This document shows positions 1 to 5,905 of a DNA stretch of 8,999 bases, piece by piece (position 1 is the first letter of the stretch; each line of letters starts with the position of its first letter). The translations under genes and the position numbers were made by a program. The notes below the pieces were generated by a model. That model saw nothing but the letters and a program-made list of their open reading frames with translations, did not search any database and had not been told where the DNA came from. This stretch comes from an uncultured Lachnospiraceae bacterium (lineage in GTDB: Bacteria > Bacillota > Clostridia > Lachnospirales > Lachnospiraceae). The stretch is from contig CAJUCG010000145.1 of NCBI GenBank assembly GCA_910585065.1, positions 1-8,999 of the forward strand, read 5' to 3'.

Positions 1-230
1 TAATAAGGGTGGATAGGGAGAAAATCATTTTGGTGCCAAAACGGTGCCAAGAAATCAGATAAATAAAAATACACCACACAAAAACAACGATTTTACGCTG
101 TTTTCAGCAATAAAGAGTATAGGAAATACCACAAAAAACGCTATTCAAATACCGTTTAGGTGCTGCAAATTGGGATATGCTTTGCAGGTGCATTTTGTGG
201 AAGGCGATAAGTTTAAGTGGAGGAGGAAAC
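1..230. other. Left flank without a supported gene
   Basis: No convincing complete gene lies here. One frame is open from the left edge to a TAA at 60-62 and could be the tail of a gene outside the window, but about 20 codons are too few to identify it. The stretch is AT-rich from 50 to 160 and carries the direct repeat described separately. I found no promoter with well-spaced -35 and -10 boxes for the gene at 231, so that promoter is unassigned. The ribosome binding site of that gene closes the region. Confidence 0.5.
32..50. repeat. Short direct repeat GGTGCCAA, two copies
   Basis: GGTGCCAA occurs at 32-39 and again at 43-50, one helical turn apart (11 bp), separated by AAC. Each copy is part of an imperfect palindrome (TTGGTGCCAA). 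The spacing would suit two protein-binding half sites. Alternatively it is coding-sequence residue: one frame here reads F-G-A-K-T-V-P, which reminds me of C-terminal tails of clostridial tyrosine integrases, although an in-frame TAG at 14-16 blocks that frame upstream. The repeat is observed; both interpretations are inference. Confidence 0.4.
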
Positions 231-1055
231 ATGGCGATTTCGAAAAAAGGAAAAAGGGCAATCCTTTACCGTGAAAAGGAATATCTCTGGTGGGTGCGGG
301 AGGATGAGGAATGTTGGGATGTGCCATGGCTGACAGTCGCCTCGCCGGATAAAAGTCTTATATTGTCCTACCGGGTGGAGGGCGGTGATTTTTTTGTCGT
401 CAGTCAAGGGAGAATGTTTCAGGGGAGGAAAACATCGGGAAAATGTGAGTATTACTGGTATCCGTTTGGAAAGCGGACTCCTCCGCTTGTGATCACACCG
501 GGCTTTGTGCGGGAGCTGGTTGCGTGGGCGGTGGATGGACGCGGGGCGGAGCTGATTTCAGGGAAAAAGCCCGTGCTGGGGATATTGTATCTGCTGGTTT
601 TATGCGATGAAGAATTATCTTATGATAATTATAAAGAAGAATTTTGTATCGGGATTTTTTCTTCGCGGGAAAAGGCGGAAGCGGTCGCAAAACATTACTT
701 GAGAAATGTAGAGGGATTTAAGGATTACTCTTGCAGTTACCGGATCGCGGAGAAAAAAGTATTGGGTAAGGGGGATTGCAGTAAAGAAAAAGATGATGGA
801 GAAGAGGTTTGCGGCAAAAAGGAAAGTGAAGGAAAAGAAGGTACAGTTCTTGATCAAATTTATATGGTTTACGGCTGGAATGAAAACAGCGAGGGGGATG
901 AAATATATGTTGTCGAGAGCGATTGCTTTATAACGGAGCTTGCTGCCAAACAGGGGATGGCTATGATGAAACAAATGTATGCGCGCACCGAGTGGTGTGT
1001 CAGTCGCTTCCGGGTGGATGAACGAAATTGGAAAGAAGGGTTTGTGCGGGTGTAA
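231..1055 (+). CDS. Conserved protein of unknown function with tandem DUF7336-like domains
   Basis: This 274-residue protein has no signal peptide or membrane segment and is probably cytoplasmic. ATG 231 was chosen because AGGAGG at 221-226 sits 4 nt before it; the frame is open further upstream but without a comparable site. Residues about 8-103 form one compact domain rich in Trp, Tyr and Phe (a WW pair at 20-21, the phrase L-T-V-A-S-P-D-K-S at 34-42, F-Q-G-R-K-T-S-G at 63-70, and I-T-P-G-F-V at 88-93). I associate this pattern with small hypothetical proteins of Firmicutes. Residues about 117-182 (G-I-F-S-S-R-E-K-A-E-A at 141-151, G-F-K-D-Y at 162-166) resemble DUF7336. After a charged, low-complexity linker (about 183-206), residues 208-274 look like a second, diverged copy ending in W-K-E-G-F. 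No catalytic motif is visible and the function is unknown. An immunity or accessory binding role would be a guess. Family names are from memory. Confidence 0.9.
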   Translation: MAISKKGKRAILYREKEYLWWVREDEECWDVPWLTVASPDKSLILSYRVEGGDFFVVSQGRMFQGRKTSGKCEYYWYPFGKRTPPLVITPGFVRELVAWAVDGRGAELISGKKPVLGILYLLVLCDEELSYDNYKEEFCIGIFSSREKAEAVAKHYLRNVEGFKDYSCSYRIAEKKVLGKGDCSKEKDDGEEVCGKKESEGKEGTVLDQIYMVYGWNENSEGDEIYVVESDCFITELAAKQGMAMMKQMYARTEWCVSRFRVDERNWKEGFVRV

Positions 1056-1106
1056 CGCCCCTTAAAAAAAGAGGAATGGGGATCCGTATGACAGAGAGCG
1101 AGTCTA

Positions 1107-1134
1107 TTTACCTAAAAATAGATACTGTTATATC
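1107..1134 (+). promoter_or_regulatory. Candidate promoter with extended -10 before the double-GNAT gene
   Basis: TTTACC at 1107-1112 and TATATC at 1129-1134 are separated by 16 bp. The -10 is preceded by TG at 1126-1127, one base before the hexamer, giving an extended -10. Each box matches 4 of 6 consensus bases. Transcription would begin near 1141, about 10 nt before the Shine-Dalgarno of the gene at 1163. This supports ATG 1163 over the in-frame ATG at 1088. The assignment is sequence-based inference only. Confidence 0.35.
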
Positions 1135-1162
1135 AAACCCTGTGATGGAAAGGGGGATGAAA

Positions 1163-2167
1163 ATGGTTACCTATAGGGGATTATGTACGGGGGAAATTGA
1201 CCGGGAATTATTTAGAGATTTTATACGGCATCAAAAGGTTACAAAATGTTTGCGGCGGCAGGACGGCAAATGGGTGGTGAAAGACGCTCCGTTTACCGAC
1301 GATTGGTCGGAGGAGGACTATCGAACATTAGTTTCCTGTCTAAAAAATACAGTGTCCACAGGCGGATTTGTTTACGGTGCATTTTGTAACGGGAAATTAA
1401 AAGGTTTTACTTCTGTTGAATCTGAGGTATTTGGCGGGGAAAACCGGTATCTTGACTTGTCGTGCATCCATGTGTCAGAGGATATGCGCGGGCAGGGGAT
1501 TGGAAAGCAGTTATTTTTCGCAGCAAAGGAGTGGGCGCGGGAAAAGGGCGCGAAAAAACTATATATTTCGGCACATTCCGCCGTGGAAAGCCAGGCATTT
1601 TATCAGGCGATGGGGTGCGTGGATGCACAGGAATATAATCAAAAGCATGTCGAGGCAGAGCCCTTTGACTGTCAATTAGAATGCAGTCTGGAAACTGCGG
1701 GCGGAAAAGAGATGAGAGATCCTGCTATTGTGAGGGAAGCCAGATGGGATGAATTGCAGAAAATTCTTGCCCTGTATCTATTTTTGCATGAGAAGGAAAT
1801 TCCGGAGGATAATGACCAGTTAAAGATGACATGGGAAAAGATTATGGGAGATAAAAACCATCATTTGATTGTCTGCGAGGTGGACGGGATGATTGTTTCC
1901 TCTTGTGTCTGCGTGGTTATTCCAAATTTAACACGGAATGTTCGTTCCTATGCCTTTGTGGAAAACGTGGTGACGCACGGGGATTACCGGGGTAAGGGAT
2001 ATGCGACGAAATGTCTTTATTATGCAAAGGAGATCGCAGAGGCAGAAGGTTGTTATAAGATAATGCTGCTAACGGGTTCCAGGCAGGAAGGCACGCTGAA
2101 TTTTTACCGGAATGCGGGCTACAATAGCACGGATAAGACGGCATTTATCCAGTGGCTTGAAATATAG
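1163..2167 (+). CDS. Two-domain GNAT N-acetyltransferase (tandem GNAT fusion)
   Basis: The protein is 334 residues, about twice a single GNAT. It carries two acetyl-CoA-binding domains that would transfer acetyl groups to amines of an unknown substrate in the cytoplasm. Domain 1 (about 1-176) has its pyrophosphate-binding loop at R109-G-Q-G-I-G114, and domain 2 (about 185-334) has R276-G-K-G-Y-A281. Both are followed by the usual amphipathic helix. Each half ends with an F-Y-x-x-x-G signature (F147-Y-Q-A-M-G and F314-Y-R-N-A-G). I remember domain 1 as a stand-alone family in Lachnospiraceae beginning M-V-T-Y-R. That recollection, plus GGGGG at 1152-1156 placed 6 nt upstream, decides the start; ATG 1088 and ATG 1157 are in-frame alternatives. 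The linker near residues 178-184 contains an in-frame ATG (1712) after a purine-rich stretch, suggesting two formerly separate genes. Antibiotic, peptide or polyamine acetylation are all possible. Confidence 0.93.
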   Translation: MVTYRGLCTGEIDRELFRDFIRHQKVTKCLRRQDGKWVVKDAPFTDDWSEEDYRTLVSCLKNTVSTGGFVYGAFCNGKLKGFTSVESEVFGGENRYLDLSCIHVSEDMRGQGIGKQLFFAAKEWAREKGAKKLYISAHSAVESQAFYQAMGCVDAQEYNQKHVEAEPFDCQLECSLETAGGKEMRDPAIVREARWDELQKILALYLFLHEKEIPEDNDQLKMTWEKIMGDKNHHLIVCEVDGMIVSSCVCVVIPNLTRNVRSYAFVENVVTHGDYRGKGYATKCLYYAKEIAEAEGCYKIMLLTGSRQEGTLNFYRNAGYNSTDKTAFIQWLEI

Positions 2168-2235
2168 TAAAACAACTGATTGCGGAAGAATGGATATTAA
2201 AATGCAGTAAATGAAGCTGTGGAAAGGCGGATATC

Positions 2236-2988
2236 ATGATAAAGAAAACAGAAGTAAGATTGGTGGAGAATGGGAGAGAGCTGTATGGGCTGCTGACCAC
2301 GCCGGAGGAGGAGGGAAAATATCCAGCGGTAATTTTCAGCCACGGCTATAACGGCACGGGAAGGGATTTTGAGTGGATGGGGGAATACTTGGCGGCAAAC
2401 GGCGTTGCGGCATTCTGTTTTGATTTCTGCGGCGGCTCGGTAAATTCTAGGAGCAGCATGGCAACGACGGACATGACGATTTTTACCGAGAAGGAGGATC
2501 TTCACAGTGTAGTCCGTTATATTAAGAAAAACAGCGCAGTGGATCCTGATAAAATCTTCCTTTTTGGTGGCAGCCAAGGTGGGCTGGTTTCCGCGCTGGT
2601 GACGGAGGAAATCAAGGAGGATGTAAGGGGGCTGATTTTGTTGTTCCCAGCTATGTGCATCGCGGATAACTGGAACGAGCGTTTTCCGAATGAGAAGGAT
2701 ATCCCAAAGGTGCAGGAGCTTTGGGGGATGAATCTTGGAAAGAATTTTTTCTTGACGCTGCACGGCTTTGATGTTTATGGGCATATTGGGGGCTACGGGC
2801 GCAGTGTACAAGTGATCTATGGAGAAAATGATCCAATTGTTTCGCTGGATTATATGGAACGGCTGAAAACAGTTTATAAGGATATGAAACTGGATATTTT
2901 TAAGGGCGAAGGACACGGGTTTTCCGAGGAGGGAAACAGAAGGGTGGCGGAGATGACACTGGAATTTGTGCGCCAAAAAATCGCGTAA
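2236..2988 (+). CDS. Alpha/beta hydrolase, serine esterase-like
   Basis: A 250-residue single-domain hydrolase without signal peptide, so probably cytoplasmic. The fold is indicated by S-H-G-Y at 35-38 (oxyanion region), the nucleophile elbow G111-G-S113-Q-G-G, the acid in Y-G-E-N-D199, and the base in G-E-G-H227-G-F. Ser113, Asp199 and His227 would form the catalytic triad in the expected order. The length and the S-H-G-Y-N-G phrase resemble the feruloyl/cinnamoyl esterase-type hydrolases of rumen and gut Clostridia, such as the Butyrivibrio Est1E group, but substrate specificity cannot be read. Peptidase or dienelactone-hydrolase-like activity are alternatives. ATG 2236 follows the purine-rich GGAAAGGCGG (2221-2230) by 5 nt. 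The gene starts 68 bp after the double-GNAT gene with no terminator between them, so co-transcription is plausible. A long antisense open frame over this gene is a shadow. Confidence 0.95.
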   Translation: MIKKTEVRLVENGRELYGLLTTPEEEGKYPAVIFSHGYNGTGRDFEWMGEYLAANGVAAFCFDFCGGSVNSRSSMATTDMTIFTEKEDLHSVVRYIKKNSAVDPDKIFLFGGSQGGLVSALVTEEIKEDVRGLILLFPAMCIADNWNERFPNEKDIPKVQELWGMNLGKNFFLTLHGFDVYGHIGGYGRSVQVIYGENDPIVSLDYMERLKTVYKDMKLDIFKGEGHGFSEEGNRRVAEMTLEFVRQKIA

Positions 2989-3059
2989 AGGGTGAAGGGC
3001 AGATGGGCGCATTCCTTTTTCGCACCGCAGACTAAGACTTTTGGGGAGGAGATATAAAA

Positions 3060-3455
3060 ATGCAGGAGGTCATTACTGTGTTTGTTCGTGTGGAGCAGGC
3101 ATTTGCTGTTAGAGGGCAGGCGGGCAGCGCGACAATGCTTCTTTTTTCGGGTTATGCAAATGGGGATAACTTTAAAGGGAAGATTCTGCCGGGGGCGGTG
3201 GACTGCCAGAAAACGGATGTAAATGGATTTACATTATCCGCACGGTATATTTTGGAGGGGGAGGATGGAGAAGGAAAAAATTGTAAAATATTTATTGAGA
3301 ATAACGGTGCGACGGATGAAAAAGGGACAATTCATACAAAGCCGCTTGTCTATACGGACAGCGATTCTCTAAAGTGGCTGGAAACCGCTCCGCTTACCGG
3401 GCATATCTCAGAAAAAGATGGAATGATAATTATACATATATGCATAGAAAAATAA
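3060..3455 (+). CDS. DUF3237-like small protein
   Basis: The product is 131 residues and resembles the DUF3237 (UPF0311) family, small beta-barrel-like proteins of unknown function. Matching landmarks, recalled from the family pattern, are G40-K-I-L-P-G-A-V-D48 (family: G-x-V-L-P-G-G-x-D), A61-R-Y-I-L-E-G-E-D-G70 (family: a-R-Y-x-l-x-T-x-D-G), an I-E-N-N-G turn at 79-83, and a K-W-L-E segment followed by T-G-H near the C terminus. Length is slightly below the usual size, about 150 residues. ATG 3060 lies 8 nt after GGGGAGGAG (3043-3051), a strong site. The gene follows the hydrolase by 71 bp and could share its transcript. It is cytoplasmic, with no membrane segment. Family assignment is moderately sure; no biochemical role is known to me. 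Confidence 0.88.
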   Translation: MQEVITVFVRVEQAFAVRGQAGSATMLLFSGYANGDNFKGKILPGAVDCQKTDVNGFTLSARYILEGEDGEGKNCKIFIENNGATDEKGTIHTKPLVYTDSDSLKWLETAPLTGHISEKDGMIIIHICIEK

Positions 3456-3513
3456 AATTGAAAACCAAATTTTTAAAGTGGTCTGGATGAGATTAGAATA
3501 GGAGGAAAAATAG

Positions 3514-3552
3514 ATGAGACTCTGCATTGCAGCAGCTTCATGCAAGGAATGA
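3514..3552 (+). CDS. Candidate 12-residue leader peptide upstream of the MFS gene
   Basis: A perfect AGGAGG at 3500-3505 lies 8 nt before ATG 3514. The frame encodes MRLCIAAASCKE and stops with TGA at 3550-3552. There is no longer frame from this start, so the excellent ribosome binding site serves a very short peptide. Its last codons run into the first arm of the stems described for 3535-3709, the arrangement of ribosome-controlled attenuators such as those before erm and mef resistance genes. The M-R-L beginning recalls macrolide-arrest peptides (MRLR), but the second basic residue of the R-x-R type is replaced by Cys. Translation and regulatory role are inference. The alternative is a decayed gene start. 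Confidence 0.45.
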   Translation: MRLCIAAASCKE

Positions 3553-3709
3553 CGGATTGCATGGAGCAAAGAAGGATATAATCAGAAATGGCACATAAAA
3601 GAATACGAGTGACTCTAAATAGTGCTATATGATTTCCGTCATGCCTTGCAATTTTTTATCGCAGTATGGGGATTAAAATATCTGTATAAAAAATAAAAGG
3701 AGCAAGGCA
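3535..3709 (+). promoter_or_regulatory. Candidate structured 5' leader with alternative pairings before the MFS gene
   Basis: Three pairings can be read directly. (1) GCTTCATGCAA (3535-3545) pairs with TTGCATGGAGC (3557-3567): 11 bp with one G-T wobble and an 11-nt loop. (2) TGCAAGGAATGACGGA (3541-3556) pairs with TCCGTCATGCCTTGCA (3635-3650): 15 of 16 bp, supported by AATCA (3580-3584) with TGATT (3630-3634) and GCAC (3591-3594) with GTGC (3622-3625). (3) TGCCTTGC (3642-3649) pairs with GCAAGGCA (3702-3709): 8 of 8, covering the bases between the Shine-Dalgarno GGAG (3699-3702) and ATG 3712. Pairings 1 and 2 exclude each other, as do 2 and 3. ATTTTTTA follows pairing 2 directly at 3651-3658, so a terminator-like role is also conceivable. 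No known riboswitch class is recognised. Confidence 0.45.
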
Positions 3710-3711
3710 CA

Positions 3712-5049
3712 ATGAAAAATACATTAAAAGAATTGAAACCATTTATTATTCTCTGGCTCACCCAATCATTTTCGGCATTAGGCAGTGCGATGACAGGCTT
3801 CGCGCTTGTGATCTGGGTATATCAGGGGAGCGGGTCGGCACTGACAACGGCACTTTTGACAATCTGTTCTTATACGCCGTATATTTTACTTAGCATTTTT
3901 GCCGGGGCGATCAGCGATCGGTGGAATAAAAAAACAATTATGCTGGTCTGCGATAGTTTTGCGGCACTGTGTACAGTTTTTGTCTTTGTGCTTTTAAAAA
4001 CAGAGAGTCTGCAAGTATGGCATCTATATATTTTAAATGCGTTAAATGGGCTGATGAATACTATTCAGCAGCCCGCCTCAGATGTGGCGGTCACGCTTTT
4101 AACGCCGGAGAAATATTATCAGAAGACAAGCGGGATGCGATCGTTTTCAAATTCCCTTGTGACGATCCTAACTCCGGTGCTTGCCACGGCGGTGGTAGCA
4201 TTTGCGGGAATTATGCCGGTGATTGCATTTGATCTGCTTACTTTTTTGGCGGCATTTTTATCGTTGCTGTTTTTGATTCATCTCCCGCAGCCATGTGATT
4301 TAACAGCTAGGAAAGATGAAAACTACAGGACAGATTCACAGGCAGCAGGTGAAGAGGGAAGACAGATAAAAAAGCGGGAAAGTATCTTGCAGACCGCAAG
4401 GGAGGGGATTGACTATCTCAGAGCAAACAAGGGGATTTTGTGGCTGATGCTGTTTTTGGCGGCAATCAATTTTGTTGCTTCCGTCTATGAGGCAGCATTG
4501 CCTGCAATGATTTTGTCAAAGGAAAGCGAGAGAGTACTCGGTGCGGTGAATACTTGTGTGGGGGTTGCGACGCTTGCGGGCAGTGTGATTGTAACATTTC
4601 TTCCCGCGCCGAAAAATAGAGTTACGGTAATCTGTAATTGTCTGCTGTTTTCGATGAGTACCGAAAACTTTTTGCTGGCATTTGGAAAAAGCCCTGTGGT
4701 CTGGTGTATTGGCGCGATCCTTGGATGGCTGTTTATCCCGTTTATGAATGCAAATATGGATGTGATTTTCCGCACAAAGATTCCAACAAAAATACAGGGA
4801 CGTGTGTATTCGGTAAGAAATAGTTTACAATTTTTTACAATTCCTCTCGGATATTTCTGTGGCGGTCTTTTCGTGGATCAGGTTTTTGAACCATTTATGG
4901 AAACGGTGCCGCAGGATAGTATTTTGACCGCTTTGTTTGGCAGCGGAAAAGGTGCAGGCGCAGCTTTCCTGTTTTTTGTGGCGGGAATTGCGGGCGTGGC
5001 GGTCTGTTTAGTTTTTCGGAGAGTAAAATATATCCGGGAGATGAGGTAG
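3712..5049 (+). CDS. MFS transporter, Mef/EntS-like efflux type
   Basis: A 445-residue polytopic membrane protein of the major facilitator superfamily, expected to use the proton gradient to export a small molecule. The first helix begins near residue 10. Motif A in the loop between helices 2 and 3 is G65-A-I-S-D-R-W-N-K-K74. A hydrophilic stretch (about 195-225) separates the two six-helix halves. The second half keeps the G-R-V-Y-S-V-R-N-S phrase near residue 364, typical of this branch. Length and layout match the macrolide-efflux (Mef) and enterobactin-exporter-like group, but substrate cannot be inferred and identity to characterised Mef pumps is clearly low by eye. ATG 3712 follows AAAAGGAG (3695-3702) by 9 nt. 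The 256-nt gap upstream contains a leader ORF and alternative RNA stems that may control this gene. The next gene starts 45 bp downstream. Confidence 0.95.
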   Translation: MKNTLKELKPFIILWLTQSFSALGSAMTGFALVIWVYQGSGSALTTALLTICSYTPYILLSIFAGAISDRWNKKTIMLVCDSFAALCTVFVFVLLKTESLQVWHLYILNALNGLMNTIQQPASDVAVTLLTPEKYYQKTSGMRSFSNSLVTILTPVLATAVVAFAGIMPVIAFDLLTFLAAFLSLLFLIHLPQPCDLTARKDENYRTDSQAAGEEGRQIKKRESILQTAREGIDYLRANKGILWLMLFLAAINFVASVYEAALPAMILSKESERVLGAVNTCVGVATLAGSVIVTFLPAPKNRVTVICNCLLFSMSTENFLLAFGKSPVVWCIGAILGWLFIPFMNANMDVIFRTKIPTKIQGRVYSVRNSLQFFTIPLGYFCGGLFVDQVFEPFMETVPQDSILTALFGSGKGAGAAFLFFVAGIAGVAVCLVFRRVKYIREMR

Positions 5050-5094
5050 AAAGAAGATATTAGAGAAAAACTGTGGTTTGAAAGGGGAAGGAAA

Positions 5095-5898
5095 GTGGAG
5101 GAGCATAATTTGAGAGAATGTTCCCTGCGATTTGCAACCTACAATATATGGAATGATGATTCCGGGCAGGAGAAACGTGCTGCCCGGATATTGCAGGAAC
5201 TTTCTGCCATTCGTGCGGATATTGTTGGGCTGCAGGAAGTCACAGAGAATTTTTATAAGGATTTTCTCTGTTTGGGTGCATTTTTATATCATGTATTTTT
5301 CCGATATGAGGGAGAGGACGAGGGTCTGGCGATTATTTCTAAATATCCGCTTGAAGAGGTGTTTTTTCTCCAATCAAGCCCGGAATTTGCGCAAAGTAAC
5401 GCAATGAATGTGCGTTTCTCTGTAAATGGACTTCGATTTTCTGTCACAAATGTACATCTTCCGTGGGACTCGGTCAGGCAGCAGGAAAAGCAGATTACGG
5501 CGATTGACCGATATATTCATTTGCAGGAGAGTAGGGCAGATTTTTTTGTTCTGCTGGGCGATTTTAACGGGAATCTCAATTCCAGTGTACACCGTTATTT
5601 AATTGGAGGACAGACAATTGACGGGATGGAATCGCATTTATATTGGGATGATTTGCAGAGTGCGTACTGCGCAAGAACGGGTGTGCCAATAACAGCAACA
5701 CTTGATTTTATCCGCAATCCAAGATGGAAAAATAAGGGAAATATTTCCATTCCAATGGTGGCAGACAGAATCTATATAATGGAAAACTGGCATGAGATCG
5801 CGCTGAAGGATTTCCAAATTTTCGGAACAGAAGCGGAAACCGAGCTATGTGCCAGTGATCATTATGGGGTTGCGGCGGAATTAAAATTTAGAAAATGA
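5095..5898 (+). CDS. Endonuclease/exonuclease/phosphatase-fold hydrolase
   Basis: The 267-residue protein has the full set of EEP-fold metal and catalytic motifs: N17 in A-T-Y-N-I-W, E48 in G-L-Q-E-V, H121 in N-V-H-L, G-D156-F-N158, and the terminal S-D255-H256. It should be a divalent-metal-dependent hydrolase of a phosphodiester or phosphoester. No signal peptide is present, so it is probably cytoplasmic. The absence of DNA-repair-specific features and the small-molecule neighbours make a sphingomyelinase-like or metabolite phosphodiesterase as plausible as a nuclease. The start is unusual: GTG 5095 follows AAGGGGAAGG (5082-5091) closely, while an in-frame TTG at 5110 has GGAGGAG (5097-5103) at a 6-nt spacing, which is the better site. 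Typical relatives begin right at the A-T-Y-N strand, which also favours the shorter form. It follows the transporter by 45 bp, and its stop lies 7 bp before the next start. Confidence 0.93.
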   Translation: MEEHNLRECSLRFATYNIWNDDSGQEKRAARILQELSAIRADIVGLQEVTENFYKDFLCLGAFLYHVFFRYEGEDEGLAIISKYPLEEVFFLQSSPEFAQSNAMNVRFSVNGLRFSVTNVHLPWDSVRQQEKQITAIDRYIHLQESRADFFVLLGDFNGNLNSSVHRYLIGGQTIDGMESHLYWDDLQSAYCARTGVPITATLDFIRNPRWKNKGNISIPMVADRIYIMENWHEIALKDFQIFGTEAETELCASDHYGVAAELKFRK

Positions 5899-5905
5899 GG
5901 GAGAA

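Noticed and set aside
44..274. Plus-strand open frame from GTG 44
   Set aside because: It overlaps the gene at 231 in another frame, lacks a ribosome binding site, and has AT-rich low-complexity coding.
1059..1081. CCCC and GGGG arms after the first gene, as a terminator
   Set aside because: The stem is only about four pairs around a long A-rich loop and no T run follows.
1028..1162. Longer N terminus for the double-GNAT gene (ATG 1028 or 1088)
   Set aside because: 1028 overlaps the previous gene, the extension lacks family resemblance, and the candidate promoter at 1107-1134 and GGGGG at 1152-1156 favour 1163.
2197..3012. Long open frame on the minus strand
   Set aside because: It lies antisense to the well-supported hydrolase gene, its protein is rich in His, Pro and Ser without any motif, and no ribosome binding site precedes it.
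3635..3658. Plain intrinsic terminator ending at the T run
   Set aside because: The T run is good, but the stem that precedes it closes a 78-nt loop, which is not a normal terminator hairpin; kept only as a possible part of the regulatory leader.
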